Below are positions 44,740-56,026 of a stretch of DNA of 64,000 bases, piece after piece. Positions within the stretch are counted from its first letter, which is position 1. Every line of letters starts with the position of its first letter. The stretch is from Alphaproteobacteria bacterium (GTDB lineage: Bacteria > Pseudomonadota > Alphaproteobacteria > Micropepsales > Micropepsaceae). The notes beneath the pieces were generated by a model. That model saw only the letters and a list, made by a program, of their open reading frames with translations, was not told where the DNA came from and ran no database searches. The stretch is taken from positions 58,213 through 122,212 of the forward strand of contig CANJJD010000005.1 in assembly GCA_947474645.1 (NCBI GenBank), read 5' to 3'. The translations under genes and the position numbers were made by a program.

Positions 44740-46763
44740 AGTGCGCCTCCCATGCGGAACCAGGTGACCAGCGCCACCACGCCCAGCAGCATCGCCAGGG
44801 CATAATGATAGATGTAGCCGGTCTGCAGCCGCACCGCGCCGCGCGCCGCATCCAGCACTCGGGCGGCGATGCCGTCCGGCCCCAGCCCGTCGATCACCGT
44901 GCCGTCGCCGCGCTTCCACAGGAAGCGGCCGATGCGGAAAGCCGGGCGCACGAACAGGAAGTCATACAGCTCGTCGAAGTACCATTTGTTGTAGAAGAAC
45001 AGATAGAGCATGCCCCGCTGGGCCGCGAGCTTGCGCGGCAGGTCGGGGTGCAGGATGTAGTAATAGAAGGCGATCAAAAAGCCGATGATGGTGACGGTCA
45101 GCGGCGCCAGCTCCACCCAGACCGGCAGATGGCCTTCTTCGCCGCCGACAACGACCGAGGCGCGCCAGAATTCATGGGCGCCTTCGCCGACGAAGAAGTG
45201 GAAGAAAGCCGCGCCCGCGAACAAAGCGCCCAGCGCCAGCAGGCCCAGCGGCACCAGCATCACCTTGGGCGATTCATGTATCTCGGACAGGGCCGGCAGA
45301 TGATGCTGATGCACCTGCTCATGGCCGGTATCGTCCACGCCCCGCAGCGGCTCATCATGCTCTTCGTCATGATGCATCTCATGCGGCTCCATGTCGGCGC
45401 CGCGATAGCGGCCATGGAAGGTCATCAGGAACTGGCGCCAGGAATAGAAGCTGGTCATGCCGGCCGAGACGATCAGCAGGATAAAGGCATAGGTCGCCAT
45501 GCCGCCATGGCCGGCGAAAGTGGAATTGATGATGGCGTCCTTGGAATAAAAGCCCGCCAGGCCAACGCCCAGATAGGGAATGCCCACGCCGGTCAGCGCC
45601 AGGTTGCCGATCAGCATCATCGCCCATGTGAAGGGAATGGCGCGCGCCAACCCGCCCATCTTCCGCATGTCCTGCTCGTGATGCATGGAATGGATCACCG
45701 CGCCGGCGCTTAAGAACAGCAGCGCCTTGAAGAAGGCATGGGTGAACAGGTGGAACATGGCCGCGTTGTAGGCCGCCACGCCGGCGGCGGCGAACATGTA
45801 GCCCAACTGCGAGCAGGTGGAATAGGCGATCACCCGCTTGATGTCGTTCTGGAACAGGCCGACCGTAGCGGCAAAGAAGGCAGTGGTGGCGCCGATGAAA
45901 GTGACGAACTCCAACGCCACGGGGGCAAGCTGGAACATGGGCGAGCAGCGGCAGACGAGGAACACGCCCGCCGTCACCATGGTGGCAGCATGGATCAGCG
46001 CCGACACAGGGGTGGGGCCTTCCATCGCGTCCGGCAACCAGGTGTGCAGGCCAAGCTGCGCCGACTTGCCCATCGCGCCGATGAACAAGAGCAGGCACAG
46101 GGTGGTCAGGATGTCGACGTTATAACCGGCAAAGAAAAAGCTCTTGCCCGCCATGGCGGGGGCGGCGACAAACACCGCGTCGAAATCCAGTGTGCCGAAC
46201 ACCGCCCAGATGCCGAAGATGCCCAGCGCGAAGCCGAAATCGCCCACCCGGTTGACGACGAACGCCTTGATGGCGGCGGCATTGGCGGACGGACGCGTGT
46301 ACCAGAAGCCGATCAAGAGATAGGACGCCAGGCCCACCCCTTCCCAGCCGAAGAACAATTGCAGGAAGTTGTTGGCCGTCACCAGCATCAGCATGGCGAA
46401 GGTGAACAGCGACAGGTACGAGAAGAAGCGCGCCCGGCTGGGATCTTCGTGCATGTAGCCGATGGAGTAGAGGTGCACCAGGCTCGACACGCCGGTCACC
46501 ACCACCAGCATCACGGCCGTGATGGTGTCGATCCGCACCGTCCAGTCCACCGCGAAACTCGCCGAATGGATCCAGGGCAGGATGGGAATGATGTAATTGT
46601 GGCCTTGCAGCGCCACGTCATAGAAGGCCACCGCCGACAAGGCGGCGGAAGCGAACAGGCAGCCCGTGGTCACCAGCTCGCTGGCGCGGGCGCCGATGAT
46701 GCGGCCGAACAGCCCCGCGATGGCGGAACCGAGAATGGGCAGGAAGACGATCAGGGAATACAT
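44736..46763 (-). CDS. nuoL: NADH-quinone oxidoreductase subunit L
   Basis: The largest antiporter-like subunit of complex I, with the long lateral helix. The 675-residue protein has [44 protein letters not shown] and a His/Asp/Glu-rich loop ([15 protein letters not shown]) around residue 470 that precedes the lateral helix region. It starts two bases after nuoK and ends overlapping nuoM. Confidence 0.96.
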   Translation of the reverse strand: MYSLIVFLPILGSAIAGLFGRIIGARASELVTTGCLFASAALSAVAFYDVALQGHNYIIPILPWIHSASFAVDWTVRIDTITAVMLVVVTGVSSLVHLYSIGYMHEDPSRARFFSYLSLFTFAMLMLVTANNFLQLFFGWEGVGLASYLLIGFWYTRPSANAAAIKAFVVNRVGDFGFALGIFGIWAVFGTLDFDAVFVAAPAMAGKSFFFAGYNVDILTTLCLLLFIGAMGKSAQLGLHTWLPDAMEGPTPVSALIHAATMVTAGVFLVCRCSPMFQLAPVALEFVTFIGATTAFFAATVGLFQNDIKRVIAYSTCSQLGYMFAAAGVAAYNAAMFHLFTHAFFKALLFLSAGAVIHSMHHEQDMRKMGGLARAIPFTWAMMLIGNLALTGVGIPYLGVGLAGFYSKDAIINSTFAGHGGMATYAFILLIVSAGMTSFYSWRQFLMTFHGRYRGADMEPHEMHHDEEHDEPLRGVDDTGHEQVHQHHLPALSEIHESPKVMLVPLGLLALGALFAGAAFFHFFVGEGAHEFWRASVVVGGEEGHLPVWVELAPLTVTIIGFLIAFYYYILHPDLPRKLAAQRGMLYLFFYNKWYFDELYDFLFVRPAFRIGRFLWKRGDGTVIDGLGPDGIAARVLDAARGAVRLQTGYIYHYALAMLLGVVALVTWFRMGGAL

Positions 46764-46764
46764 C

Positions 46765-47073
46765 TCAGCCCTTCATCAGATTGACGTCCTCAACCGCGAT
46801 GGTGCCGCGGTTGCGGAAATAGACGACCAGGATGGCCAGCCCGATGGCGGCCTCGGCGGCGGCCACGGTCAGCACGAACAGCGCAAAGACCTGCCCCACC
46901 AGATCGCCCAGATAGGCGGAGAAGGCGACGAAGTTGATGTTCACCGCCAGCAGGATCAGTTCCACCGACATCAGGATGATGATGATGTTCTTGCGGTTCA
47001 GAAAAATTCCCAGCACCCCGATGGTGAACAGGATGGCGGCGACGGTGAGATACTGGGTGAGGCCGATTTCCAT
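46765..47073 (-). CDS. nuoK: NADH-quinone oxidoreductase subunit K
   Basis: A 102-residue, three-helix membrane subunit of complex I. Helix 2 carries the functional Glu in [21 protein letters not shown] and helix 3 holds the second one in [17 protein letters not shown]. It abuts nuoJ (one base apart) and nuoL. Confidence 0.96.
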   Translation of the reverse strand: MEIGLTQYLTVAAILFTIGVLGIFLNRKNIIIILMSVELILLAVNINFVAFSAYLGDLVGQVFALFVLTVAAAEAAIGLAILVVYFRNRGTIAVEDVNLMKG

Positions 47074-47679
47074 TTACGCGCCCTCGCCCGGCTTGATGTC
47101 GTGCATGTCCACCGCCATGGCGGCGGTGCGCGCATTCTGGACGCTGACCACCTGGCGGCGCACGCCGGGCCGCGACCGCAAGGTCAGCACAATGGCGCCG
47201 ATCATCGCCACCAGCAGCACCAGGCCGGAAATCTGGAAGTAATAGACATAGTCGGTATAGAGAATGCGCCCCAGCGCCTCGGTATTGGTGACGCCGGCGG
47301 GGGTGGCATTGGCCTTGGCGGCGGCAAAGGTGGGCTTCATCACCCACACGCTGCCGGCCATCACCAGTTCGGCCACCAGGATCAATCCGATCAGCACACC
47401 GAAAGGCAGATATTGCAGACTGCCGCGCTTCAGTTCGGCAAAATCAATGTCCAGCATCATCACCACGAACAGGAACAGCACGGCGACGGCGCCGACATAG
47501 ACCACCACCAGGATCATCGCCAGGAACTCGGCCCCCAGCAGCACGAACAGACCGGCGGCGTTGAAGAAGCTCAGGATCAGGAACAGCACCGAATGCACGG
47601 GATTCTTGGCAGCAATCACCATGACCGCGGAGGCGATCAGGATGGCCGAGAAGAAGTAGAAGGCTATCGCTTCAAACAT
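47074..47679 (-). CDS. nuoJ: NADH-quinone oxidoreductase subunit J
   Basis: A 201-residue membrane subunit of complex I with five helices. The pi-bulge region of helix 3 is in GAEFLAMILVVVYVGAVAVL. The start MFEAIAFYFF at 47679 is the only ATG that gives a normal N-terminus; the longer frame runs into nuoI antiphase. Its final 30 residues are soluble and Arg/Gln-rich. Confidence 0.95.
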   Translation of the reverse strand: MFEAIAFYFFSAILIASAVMVIAAKNPVHSVLFLILSFFNAAGLFVLLGAEFLAMILVVVYVGAVAVLFLFVVMMLDIDFAELKRGSLQYLPFGVLIGLILVAELVMAGSVWVMKPTFAAAKANATPAGVTNTEALGRILYTDYVYYFQISGLVLLVAMIGAIVLTLRSRPGVRRQVVSVQNARTAAMAVDMHDIKPGEGA

Positions 47680-47693
47680 GCTTTTTCCTGCGC

Positions 47694-48179
47694 CTAACGA
47701 TAAGGCGCGTCCAGTTCCAGATTGCGGGCGATTTCCCCTTCCCAGCGGTCGCCATTGGCGAGCAGCCGGGCCTTGTCGTAGTAAAGTTCTTCGCGCGTCT
47801 CGGTGGAGAATTCGAAGTTCGGCCCCTCCACGATCGCGTCCACCGGGCAGGCTTCCTGGCAGAAGCCGCAATAGATGCACTTCACCATGTCGATGTCATA
47901 GCGGGTGGTGCGGCGCGAACCGTCGTCGCGCGGCTCGGCCTCGATGGTAATGGCCTGGGCCGGGCAGATCGCCTCGCACAGCTTGCAGGCGATGCAGCGT
48001 TCTTCGCCATTGGCATAGCGGCGAAGCGCGTGTTCGCCGCGGAAGCGGGGCGACAGCGGGCCTTTTTCAAACGGATAGTTCAGGGTCGCCTTGGGCGAGA
48101 AGAAATAGCGCATGGTCAGCGCGAAGCTCTTGATGAACTCCCAGAAGAAGATCTGGCGTGCGGTGCGATCAAAACTCAT
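47694..48179 (-). CDS. nuoI: NADH-quinone oxidoreductase subunit I
   Basis: Carries clusters N6a and N6b that pass electrons to NuoB. The 161-residue protein has two 4Fe-4S motifs, [14 protein letters not shown] and [14 protein letters not shown], each followed by the expected Pro. The start at 48179 overlaps the nuoH stop (ATGA). Confidence 0.96.
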   Translation of the reverse strand: MSFDRTARQIFFWEFIKSFALTMRYFFSPKATLNYPFEKGPLSPRFRGEHALRRYANGEERCIACKLCEAICPAQAITIEAEPRDDGSRRTTRYDIDMVKCIYCGFCQEACPVDAIVEGPNFEFSTETREELYYDKARLLANGDRWEGEIARNLELDAPYR

Positions 48180-49249
48180 AGCCACCCCGGAAGATGAATG
48201 TGCGGCCGCACGAAGACGACATAGGCCGCCGTCAGCACCACCCACAATAGCGATGTCGGCAGGAAAATCTTCCAGCCCAGCCGCATCAACTGGTCATAGC
48301 GGTAGCGCGGCACCATCGCCTTCACCATCGCCATCATGAAGAACAGGAAGGCCAGCTTCCCCAGGAACCAGAAGATGCCCAGCGCCGGAATGTTCAGCGG
48401 CCAGATATTGATCGGCGACAGCCAGCCACCCAAGAACAGGATGCTCATCAGCCCGCAGAGCAGCATCACGTTCATGTATTCGGCCAGGAAGAACAGCAGG
48501 AAGGGGCCGGAGGAATATTCGACAAAGAAGCCGGCCACCAGTTCGGATTCCGCCTCCAGAAGATCGAAGGGCGGGCGCTGGGTCTCGGCCAGGGACGAAA
48601 CGAAGAAGATCACCAGCATGGGGAACAGCATGGTGAAGACGTTCCAGTGCAGCAGCGCGAAGACGCCGGTGGATTCCTGGGTGTGCACGATCTGGGAGAC
48701 GTTCAGCGAACCGGCGAACAGCAGCACCGTGATCATCACAAAGCCGATGGAGACTTCGTAGGACACCATCTGGGCGGCGGCGCGCAGCGCCGACAGGAAG
48801 GGATATTTGGAATTGGAGGCCCAGCCCGCCATCACCGTGCCGTAAACGCCCAGCGACGACACCGCGAACAGGTACAGGATGCCGACATTGATGTCGGACA
48901 CCACCCAGCCCTTGTTGAAGGGGATCACCGCCCAGGCGATAAAGGCCACCATCACGCTGACCAGCGGCGCCAGGAAGAAGATCACCTTGTTGGCGCCGGC
49001 CGGCACGATGACTTCCTTGAACAGGAACTTCATGGCGTCGGCGATGGTCTGCAGCAGGCCGAAAGGACCCACGACATTGGGGCCGCGGCGCATCTGCACC
49101 GCCGCCCAGATCTTGCGGTCGGCCAGGATCACCGCCGCCACGCCCAGCATCAGCACCAGGCAGATGACGGTGATGAATACCGACTGGCTGATGAACCAGG
49201 CCCAGCCATAGGGCAGTCCGTGGGTTTGCAGGAACGGGATCAGCGCCAT
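48176..49249 (-). CDS. nuoH: NADH-quinone oxidoreductase subunit H
   Basis: The quinone-site membrane subunit of complex I. The 357-residue protein has about eight helices; conserved parts include [19 protein letters not shown], the quinone-cavity loop [21 protein letters not shown] and [14 protein letters not shown]. It lies between nuoG and nuoI, with a three-base gap after nuoG. Confidence 0.96.
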   Translation of the reverse strand: MALIPFLQTHGLPYGWAWFISQSVFITVICLVLMLGVAAVILADRKIWAAVQMRRGPNVVGPFGLLQTIADAMKFLFKEVIVPAGANKVIFFLAPLVSVMVAFIAWAVIPFNKGWVVSDINVGILYLFAVSSLGVYGTVMAGWASNSKYPFLSALRAAAQMVSYEVSIGFVMITVLLFAGSLNVSQIVHTQESTGVFALLHWNVFTMLFPMLVIFFVSSLAETQRPPFDLLEAESELVAGFFVEYSSGPFLLFFLAEYMNVMLLCGLMSILFLGGWLSPINIWPLNIPALGIFWFLGKLAFLFFMMAMVKAMVPRYRYDQLMRLGWKIFLPTSLLWVVLTAAYVVFVRPHIHLPGWL

Positions 49250-49252
49250 CGC

Positions 49253-51379
49253 CTACTCCGCCGCCATCTGGGTGGCGCCATGAACGAGTTCCTGGCTGCA
49301 CTTGGCCATGGTCTCGCTGGCGCGCGCGATGGGATTGGTGAGGTAGTAATCCTCGATCGCCGCCGTCACCGGCGCGCTGTCCAATGTGCCGCTTTCGCCA
49401 ATGTCACCCCAGGTGGCGGCAGAGGTGTCGGCATGCACCGGCGTCTCGCCCAGTTGCGTGAAATGCGGCGCATCCTTTTCGATGGCGGCAAGCAATGTGG
49501 CGCGATTGTCGTAAGGCAGCCGTACGCCAAGCACATCGGACAGGGCCCGCAGAATGGCCCAGTCTTCCTTGGCATCCCCTGGCGGGAAGGCGGCGCGGCG
49601 GCCGCGCTGCACCCGGCCTTCGAAGTTCACATACAGCCCATCCTTCTCGGTATAGGCGGCGCCCGGCAGGATGACGTCGGCATGATGGGCGCCGGCATCG
49701 CCATGGCTGCCCTGATAGACCACAAAGGCGCGGCCCAGATGCGCCAGGTCAATCTCGTCGGCGCCCAGCAGATATATAAAGTCGATCTCGCCCTTCTGCG
49801 CGCCGTCCACGATGCCGGCCACGTCGCGGCCGCCCTGCCCCGGCACAAAGCCAAGATCGAGCGCCGCCACGCGCGATGCCGCGGTGTGCAAAATGTTGAA
49901 ACCGTTCCAGCCGCCTTCGGCTGCGGTGCCGGCGGGACCGATCATGCCGGTGTCGGACGCAATCTTGGCCGCCAGTTTCAGGATGGCGGCGCCATCCTTG
50001 CGGGTCAGCACACCAGCACCCAGCACGATCATCGGCCGCTTGGCGTCGGTCAGCAGCTTGGCGAAGGCATGAGTGCCGTTCGCAATCTCTTCCAGCACAT
50101 TGATATCGGTGCCCAACTGCTCGGCGGGATAGGTCAGTTCCACCGCCGGGCCGATGTTGGCCACTTTCACGCCGGTCGCCAGCCAGGCCTTACGGATGCG
50201 GGCGTTCAGCACCGGCGCATCCCAGCGCGGATTGGCGCCCACCAAAAGAATGGCGTCGGCGGCTTCGACCCCAGCAATGGTGGAGTTGAACAGATAGGTC
50301 TGGCGCGGGCCGCCGATCTTGGCGCCATCCTGGCGGCAATCCAGGTTGGAGACGCGCAAGGCGCCCATCAAATCCTTCAGCGCCTTGATCTCTTCCGCCG
50401 CGGCCAGGTCGCCGACAATGGCGGCCATCTTGTCGGGCGAGGTGTCCGCGACCTTGGCGGCGATGGCGGCGAAGGCTTCCGCCCAGCTCACCGGCTTCAG
50501 CTTGCCGGCGACGCGAATATAGGGACGATCCAGACGCTGGCGTACCAACCCGTCACAGGCATGACGCGCCTTGTCGGAAATCCATTCCTCATTCACGTCT
50601 TCATTCAGGCGCGGCAGCACCCGCATCACCTGCGGTCCGCGCGTATCGACCCGGATGTTGCAGCCCTGCGCGTCCATCACGTCCACGCTTTCGGTCTTGC
50701 GCAGCTCCCAGGGGCGGGCATTGAAGGCGTAAGGCTTGCTGGTGAGCGCGCCAACCGGGCACAGGTCCACAACATTGCCCGACAGTTCGCTGGCAAATGC
50801 CTTTTCCAGATAGGTGGTGATCTCCATATCCTCGCCGCGGCCGGTGGCGCCGAGGTCCGGCACACCAGCCACCTCGGTGGCGAAGCGCACGCAGCGGGTG
50901 CACTGGATGCAGCGAGTCATGATGGTCTTGACCAGCGGGCCCATATACTTGTCTTCAACGGCGCGCTTGTTCTCGTTGAAGCGGTGGAAGGCGGCGCGGC
51001 CATAGCCCATCGCCTGGTCCTGAAGATCGCACTCGCCGCCCTGGTCGCAGATCGGGCAATCCAGCGGATGATTGATGAGCAAGAATTCCATCACCCCTTC
51101 GCGCGCCTTGCGGGCGTAAGGGCTGGCGGTGTTGATCTTGGCCGGGGTGCCGTCCTTGTTCGGCATGATGTCGCGCACTTGAAGGGCGCAACTGGCCTGT
51201 GGCTTGGGCGCGCCGACCCATTCCACCAGGCACATGCGGCAATTGCCCGCCACCGACAGGCGCTCGTGATAGCAGAAGCGCGGAATCTCGGCGCCGGCCT
51301 GCTCGCAGGCCTGGAGCAGCGTGATGCTGTCATCCGCCTCGATTTCCTTGCCGTCAACGATCAGCTTGCGGGTGGGCAT
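49253..51379 (-). CDS. nuoG: NADH-quinone oxidoreductase subunit G
   Basis: The iron-sulfur subunit linking the NADH end to the quinone arm. The 708-residue protein starts with the [2Fe-2S] region (CYHERLSVAGNCRMCLVEW), then the His/Cys cluster motif PICDQGGECDLQD and the 4Fe-4S motif RCIQCTRC, followed by a molybdopterin-oxidoreductase-like domain without a cofactor site. Its start overlaps the stop of an unusual small membrane gene (TGATG). Confidence 0.96.
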   Translation of the reverse strand: MPTRKLIVDGKEIEADDSITLLQACEQAGAEIPRFCYHERLSVAGNCRMCLVEWVGAPKPQASCALQVRDIMPNKDGTPAKINTASPYARKAREGVMEFLLINHPLDCPICDQGGECDLQDQAMGYGRAAFHRFNENKRAVEDKYMGPLVKTIMTRCIQCTRCVRFATEVAGVPDLGATGRGEDMEITTYLEKAFASELSGNVVDLCPVGALTSKPYAFNARPWELRKTESVDVMDAQGCNIRVDTRGPQVMRVLPRLNEDVNEEWISDKARHACDGLVRQRLDRPYIRVAGKLKPVSWAEAFAAIAAKVADTSPDKMAAIVGDLAAAEEIKALKDLMGALRVSNLDCRQDGAKIGGPRQTYLFNSTIAGVEAADAILLVGANPRWDAPVLNARIRKAWLATGVKVANIGPAVELTYPAEQLGTDINVLEEIANGTHAFAKLLTDAKRPMIVLGAGVLTRKDGAAILKLAAKIASDTGMIGPAGTAAEGGWNGFNILHTAASRVAALDLGFVPGQGGRDVAGIVDGAQKGEIDFIYLLGADEIDLAHLGRAFVVYQGSHGDAGAHHADVILPGAAYTEKDGLYVNFEGRVQRGRRAAFPPGDAKEDWAILRALSDVLGVRLPYDNRATLLAAIEKDAPHFTQLGETPVHADTSAATWGDIGESGTLDSAPVTAAIEDYYLTNPIARASETMAKCSQELVHGATQMAAE

Positions 51380-51834
51380 CAGGCGGTTCTCTGCTGCTGG
51401 ATCAGCCGGCGCATGCGCCCGCTATAATGCTTCAGGTAATCCTGCTTGGCGTAATATTCCGACGCCAGGTAATGCTTGTGATTGGCAAGCTGTGTCCTGG
51501 CCACCGCGCGCCATTGCTGGAACGGCGCCAGCCGCATCGCCCCGTCCAGCACATAGACCAGGCGCGCGACATACCATTCATAGCGTTCGAACTGGGTCTT
51601 CTCGCCGTCGAAGGTCCTGTCGCGCAGATCCAGCTTGCCCAGATCGGGATTGGAGAAATTGGGATTGGCCAATGCCACATCGCACTGCCCGGCATACAAC
51701 ATCGCCGCCCAATAGGTGCGATGGGCCAGGGTCGCCAGCACGGTGACAAAAAAGATCACCACCGCCGCAATGGTGGAGAGCCATTCGAGGAAGGTGTCTA
51801 TCTGTGCGAACCAGCCGATGACCGTATCCATCAT
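51379..51834 (-). CDS. Unknown single-pass membrane protein inserted between nuoF and nuoG
   Basis: A 151-residue protein I cannot assign. An N-terminal amphipathic piece ([18 protein letters not shown]) leads into one membrane helix ([19 protein letters not shown]), followed by about 100 cytoplasmic-looking residues rich in Tyr, Arg and Gln ([19 protein letters not shown], and [22 protein letters not shown]), probably helical. The start at 51834 overlaps the nuoF stop (ATGA), and the stop overlaps the nuoG start (TGATG), so it is translated as a true operon member. It might be an accessory or assembly factor of complex I; nothing in the sequence proves this. Confidence 0.8.
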   Translation of the reverse strand: MMDTVIGWFAQIDTFLEWLSTIAAVVIFFVTVLATLAHRTYWAAMLYAGQCDVALANPNFSNPDLGKLDLRDRTFDGEKTQFERYEWYVARLVYVLDGAMRLAPFQQWRAVARTQLANHKHYLASEYYAKQDYLKHYSGRMRRLIQQQRTA

Positions 51835-53108
51835 TCGGCGGCCATCCTGGAAAAGTCCGCGATGCGCTTTTCGATCTCGGGGCGGAAATGGCGGATCAGG
51901 CCCTGGATCGGCCAGGCCGCCGCGTCGCCCAGGGCGCAGATGGTATGGCCCTCGATCTCCTTGGAGACTTCGTGCAGCAGGTCGATCTCCGCCACCTGGG
52001 CGTTGCCCTTCACCATGCGGGTCATCACCCGCCACATCCAGCCGGTGCCTTCGCGGCACGGCGTGCACTGGCCGCAGCTTTCATGCTTGTAGAAATAGGC
52101 CAGCCGCTGGATCGCCTTGATCACGTCGGTGGACTTATCCATCACGATCACCGCGGCGGTGCCAAGACCGGTCTGAACCGCCTTCAGGCTGTCGAAATCC
52201 ATCAGCACATCATCGCAGATGGACTTGGGCAGCAGCGGCACCGAGGCGCCGCCCGGAATGACCGCCAGCAGATTGTCCCAGCCGCCGCGCACGCCGCCGC
52301 AATGCTTGTCGATCAATTCGCGCAGCGGGATGCCCATTTCCTCTTCAACATTGCAGGGCTTGTTCACATGGCCGGAGATGCAGAACACCTTGGTGCCGGT
52401 ATTGTTGGGCCGCCCGATGCCGGCGAACCAGTCGGCGCCACGGCGCAGGATGGTGGGCGCCACCGCGATGCTTTCGACATTGTTGACGGTGGTGGGGCAG
52501 CCATAAAGGCCGACATTGGCCGGGAATGGCGGCTTCAGCCGCGGCTGGCCCTTCTTGCCTTCCAGGGATTCCAGCAGCGCGGTTTCCTCGCCGCAGATAT
52601 AGGCCCCTGCCCCGTGATGGACATAAAGGTCGAAATCCCAGCCATGGATATTGTTCTTGCCGATCAGCTTGGCGGCATAGGCTTCGTCCACCGCCCGCTG
52701 CAGCGCCTCGCGCTCACGGATGAACTCGCCGCGCACATAGATGTAGCAGGCATGCGCCCGCATCGCGAACGAGGCCACCAAACACCCTTCAACAAGAGTA
52801 TGCGGGTCGTTGCGCATGATGTCGCGGTCCTTGCAGGTGCCCGGCTCGGACTCGTCGGCATTGACCACCAGGTAATGCGGCCGCTCCTTCACTTCCTTGG
52901 GCATGAAGGACCATTTCAGGCCGGTGGGGAATCCGGCGCCGCCGCGGCCGCGCAGGCCCGACTTCTTCATGATGTCGACAATGCCTTCGGGACCCAATTC
53001 CAGGATCGCCTTGGTATTGTCCCACTGGCCGCGCTTCTTCGCGGCCTCGAGGCCGGGGCTCTGGAAGCCGTACAGGTTGGTGAAAATGCGATCCTTGTCG
53101 GCAAGCAT
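51831..53108 (-). CDS. nuoF: NADH-quinone oxidoreductase subunit F
   Basis: Binds NADH and FMN and carries cluster N3. The 425-residue protein has the nucleotide-binding [19 protein letters not shown], the FMN segment [19 protein letters not shown] and the C-terminal cluster motif [12 protein letters not shown]. It overlaps nuoE by one base and the following unknown gene by four. Confidence 0.97.
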   Translation of the reverse strand: MLADKDRIFTNLYGFQSPGLEAAKKRGQWDNTKAILELGPEGIVDIMKKSGLRGRGGAGFPTGLKWSFMPKEVKERPHYLVVNADESEPGTCKDRDIMRNDPHTLVEGCLVASFAMRAHACYIYVRGEFIREREALQRAVDEAYAAKLIGKNNIHGWDFDLYVHHGAGAYICGEETALLESLEGKKGQPRLKPPFPANVGLYGCPTTVNNVESIAVAPTILRRGADWFAGIGRPNNTGTKVFCISGHVNKPCNVEEEMGIPLRELIDKHCGGVRGGWDNLLAVIPGGASVPLLPKSICDDVLMDFDSLKAVQTGLGTAAVIVMDKSTDVIKAIQRLAYFYKHESCGQCTPCREGTGWMWRVMTRMVKGNAQVAEIDLLHEVSKEIEGHTICALGDAAAWPIQGLIRHFRPEIEKRIADFSRMAAE

Positions 53109-53860
53109 CAGGTGGCTGCTCCCGGCGGTTTCTGTTTGGGCGCCTCGCGGTCGCTGGCGGCCTTGGTGGGTTTCTTGGCTTCGGCGTCGGTGTTGGCAGG
53201 CTGCGGCGGCGCCGGCGCTTGCACCTTGTATTTTCCGATCATGGAGCCGTCATACAGCGCCTTGTCAGTCAGCGTGCCGGCGCCGCCTTCGGGCTCCGAC
53301 GATGTGCGGTTGTTCTGCGGGCCGGGCTTCAGCGCCTTGCCGGCGCGCAGGTCGGCGATCATCTGTTCGGTGATCGGCCCGTCAATGTCTTCGTAGAAAT
53401 CGCTGCCGATCTGCAGCATGGGGGCGTTCACGCAGGCGCCCAGGCATTCCACTTCCATCCAGGAAAACTTGCCGTCATCCGACACGGTCTTTTCGTGCGG
53501 GTGAATGTGCGTCTTGCAGGCCGCCACCACGGCGTCCGAGCCGCGCAGCCAGCAGGGCGTGGTGGTGCAGACCTGCACCAGATAGGTACCGACCGGCTGC
53601 AAATTGAACATGGTGTAGAAGGTCGCCACTTCCAGCACCCGAATGAAGGGCATGGACAGCATCCTGGCGATGCTCTCGACCATCGGGTGCGAGACCCAGC
53701 CTTCCTGCTCCTGGCCGCGCCACAACAGCGAGATCACCGCCGAGGCCTGGCGGCCTTGCGGATACTTGGCGATGGTCGCCTTGGCCCATTCCGCATTCTC
53801 CGCGTTGAACGCGAAGCTGGCGGGCTGGATGTCCGGCGGGGCGAGACGGCGAAGCGACAT
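53108..53860 (-). CDS. nuoE: NADH-quinone oxidoreductase subunit E
   Basis: The thioredoxin-fold [2Fe-2S] subunit (N1a) next to NuoF. The four Cys ligands are visible in [11 protein letters not shown] and [10 protein letters not shown]. The core spans about 190 residues; the remaining 60 form a Lys/Pro/Ala-rich disordered tail ([20 protein letters not shown]), longer than the usual family length. It follows the SnoaL-like gene by four bases. Confidence 0.95.
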   Translation of the reverse strand: MSLRRLAPPDIQPASFAFNAENAEWAKATIAKYPQGRQASAVISLLWRGQEQEGWVSHPMVESIARMLSMPFIRVLEVATFYTMFNLQPVGTYLVQVCTTTPCWLRGSDAVVAACKTHIHPHEKTVSDDGKFSWMEVECLGACVNAPMLQIGSDFYEDIDGPITEQMIADLRAGKALKPGPQNNRTSSEPEGGAGTLTDKALYDGSMIGKYKVQAPAPPQPANTDAEAKKPTKAASDREAPKQKPPGAAT

Positions 53861-53864
53861 GGTC

Positions 53865-54197
53865 CTACTTTGCGAAATCCACGCGGGCGATCAGCCCGTC
53901 GCGGAAGGTATAGATGGCGATGATCTCGAACTGTTCGCCGCCGGGGCTGCGGATCACCAGTTCATGATCCACGATGGTGTTGCCCACGACGATGCGGTTC
54001 TTCAGTTCGGCCTTGTTCTGGGGAAACTGGGCGAAGGCCTTCGCATAACGCGCCTTGACGGCGTCACGGCTGGTTTCCGTCGGCGTGCCGTTCAGGCCCG
54101 ACACGATGCAGTCCTCGGTGAAATACGAGACGTACTTGTCCAGGTCCTGGGCGTTGTAGGCGTCGAGCTGCTTTTGGGCGACATCGAGATTACTCAC
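53865..54197 (-). CDS. SnoaL-like / NTF2-fold protein inside the nuo operon
   Basis: A 110-residue protein with the NTF2-like (steroid-delta-isomerase/SnoaL) pattern: an N-terminal helix ([22 protein letters not shown]), [11 protein letters not shown], then strands around [36 protein letters not shown]. The fold covers enzymes and binding proteins, and no catalytic pair can be assigned by eye. The start is a GTG that overlaps the nuoD stop (GTGA), with a four-base gap to nuoE. It is not a known complex I subunit. Confidence 0.85.
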   Translation of the reverse strand: MSNLDVAQKQLDAYNAQDLDKYVSYFTEDCIVSGLNGTPTETSRDAVKARYAKAFAQFPQNKAELKNRIVVGNTIVDHELVIRSPGGEQFEIIAIYTFRDGLIARVDFAK

Positions 54198-55402
54198 CGG
54201 TCCACCTCCCCGAACACGATATCGAGGCTGCCCAGCACCGCCGAGACGTCGGCCAGCATGTGACCCTTGCACATGTAATCCATCGCCTGCAGATGCACGA
54301 AACTGGGCGCGCGTATCTTGCAGCGATAGGGCTTGTTGGAGCCGTCGGCCACCAGATAGACGCCGAACTCGCCCTTGGGCGCTTCCACCGCGGCGTAGGA
54401 TTCGCCCGCCGGCACGTGATAGCCCTCGGTATAAAGCTTGAAGTGATGGATCAGCGCTTCCATCGACTGTTTCATCTCGCCGCGCTTGGGCGGCACCACC
54501 TTGTTATCGGCCGAAACCACGGGACCGGCCGGCATCTTCTCGATGCACTGGCGCATGATCTTGGTGGATTCGCGCATCTCTTCCATGCGCATCACATAGC
54601 GGTCGTAATTGTCGCCGTTCTTGCCGATGGGAATCTTGAAGTCCAGTTCGTTGTAGCACTCGTAAGGCTGGCTGCGGCGCAGGTCCCACTTCACGCCCGT
54701 GGAGCGCAGCATCACACCCGACATGCCCCACATTTCGGCTTCGGCGCGGGTGACCACGCCGATATCGACATTGCGCTGCTTGAAGATGCGGTTTTCGGTC
54801 AGCAAGCCTTCGATATCATCCAGCACGGTGACGAAGTGATCGCAGAATTTCAGGATGTCTTCGCCCAGGCCGGGCGGCATGTCCTGGTGCACCCCGCCGG
54901 TGCGGAAATAAGCGGCATGCATGCGGCTGCCCGAGATGCGCTCATAGAACACCATCAGCTTTTCGCGCTCTTCAAAGCCCCACAGCGGCGGGGTCAGCGC
55001 GCCCACATCCATCGCCTGGGTGGTGACATTGAGCAGATGGTTCAGCAGCCGGCCGATCTCGGAGAACAGCACGCGGATATACTGGCCGCGCTTGGGCACT
55101 TCCAGGCCCAGCAGCTTCTCGATCGCCAGGCAGAAGGCATGCTCCTGGTTCATCGGCGCGACATAATCCAGCCGATCGAAATAGGGCAGCGCCTGCAGAT
55201 AGGTCTTGTGCTCGATCAGCTTCTCGGTGCCGCGATGCAGCAGGCCGATATGCGGATCGACACGGGTGACGATCTCGCCGTCCAGGTCCAGGATCAGGCG
55301 CAGCACACCATGCGCCGCCGGATGCTGGGGACCGAAATTGATGGTCATTTGCGGATCGTCGGAAACGTGACCCTGCTTGGCGTCGAGTGTGACGGTGGTC
55401 AT
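54194..55402 (-). CDS. nuoD: NADH-quinone oxidoreductase subunit D
   Basis: The 49-kDa-type quinone-binding subunit. The 402-residue protein has [17 protein letters not shown] with the quinone-site His, [22 protein letters not shown] and the C-terminal [25 protein letters not shown], in two adjacent parts. It overlaps nuoC (ATGA) and the SnoaL-like gene. It is separate from nuoC, not fused as in enterobacteria. Confidence 0.97.
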   Translation of the reverse strand: MTTVTLDAKQGHVSDDPQMTINFGPQHPAAHGVLRLILDLDGEIVTRVDPHIGLLHRGTEKLIEHKTYLQALPYFDRLDYVAPMNQEHAFCLAIEKLLGLEVPKRGQYIRVLFSEIGRLLNHLLNVTTQAMDVGALTPPLWGFEEREKLMVFYERISGSRMHAAYFRTGGVHQDMPPGLGEDILKFCDHFVTVLDDIEGLLTENRIFKQRNVDIGVVTRAEAEMWGMSGVMLRSTGVKWDLRRSQPYECYNELDFKIPIGKNGDNYDRYVMRMEEMRESTKIMRQCIEKMPAGPVVSADNKVVPPKRGEMKQSMEALIHHFKLYTEGYHVPAGESYAAVEAPKGEFGVYLVADGSNKPYRCKIRAPSFVHLQAMDYMCKGHMLADVSAVLGSLDIVFGEVDR

Positions 55403-56025
55403 GGCTTCTTCCCCGGATCGCCGGAGGTGGCATTGGGCGCCATGGCGGCCTTTTCGTCGCCTGGCAGGATATGGGGCGCGCCTTCCCAGGGGCTCATGAA
55501 ATCGAAGTCGCGGAATTCCTGCACCAGTTGCACCGGCTGGTAGACCACGCGCTTGAGCTCGTCGTCGTAACGCAGCTCGACATAGCCGGTGAGCGGGAAA
55601 TCCTTGCGCAGCGGATACCCGCTAAATCCGTAATCGGTGAGGATGCGGCGCATGTCGGGATGATCGCTGAAGGCCACGCCGTACATGTCGAAGGCCTCGC
55701 GCTCGAACCAGCCGGCGGCGGGATAGACCCCGATGATGGAGGCGATGGCCTCGCCCTCGCCCACCTGCGCCTTGACGCGGACGCGGACATTCTTCGTCAA
55801 CGACAGCAGGTGATAGACGACATCGAAGCGCTTGGCGCGCTGCGGCCAGTCCACGCCGCACAGATCCACCAGGATCTTGAAGTCGCCGGTATTATGCAGA
55901 TGCACCATGGTGCGCAGGATTTCGGCCGCCGGGACTTCCACGGTCAGCTCGCCGCGCGCGACGGTGACATTCGTCACCGGCAGCGCCGACTTGATGCTCT
56001 CGCTCAGGGCGTTCAGGTCGCTCAT
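55399..56025 (-). CDS. nuoC: NADH-quinone oxidoreductase subunit C
   Basis: The 30-kDa-type peripheral subunit of complex I. The 208-residue protein has the signature [38 protein letters not shown], here read as [12 protein letters not shown] followed by [13 protein letters not shown] and [11 protein letters not shown]. It lies one base after nuoB and overlaps nuoD. Confidence 0.96.
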   Translation of the reverse strand: MSDLNALSESIKSALPVTNVTVARGELTVEVPAAEILRTMVHLHNTGDFKILVDLCGVDWPQRAKRFDVVYHLLSLTKNVRVRVKAQVGEGEAIASIIGVYPAAGWFEREAFDMYGVAFSDHPDMRRILTDYGFSGYPLRKDFPLTGYVELRYDDELKRVVYQPVQLVQEFRDFDFMSPWEGAPHILPGDEKAAMAPNATSGDPGKKP

Positions 56026-56026
56026 G

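Noticed and set aside
48647-51427. A 926-codon plus-strand open frame opposite nuoH and nuoG
   Set aside because: Antisense artefact of high GC3; contains no recognisable motif, while the minus strand encodes clear complex I subunits.
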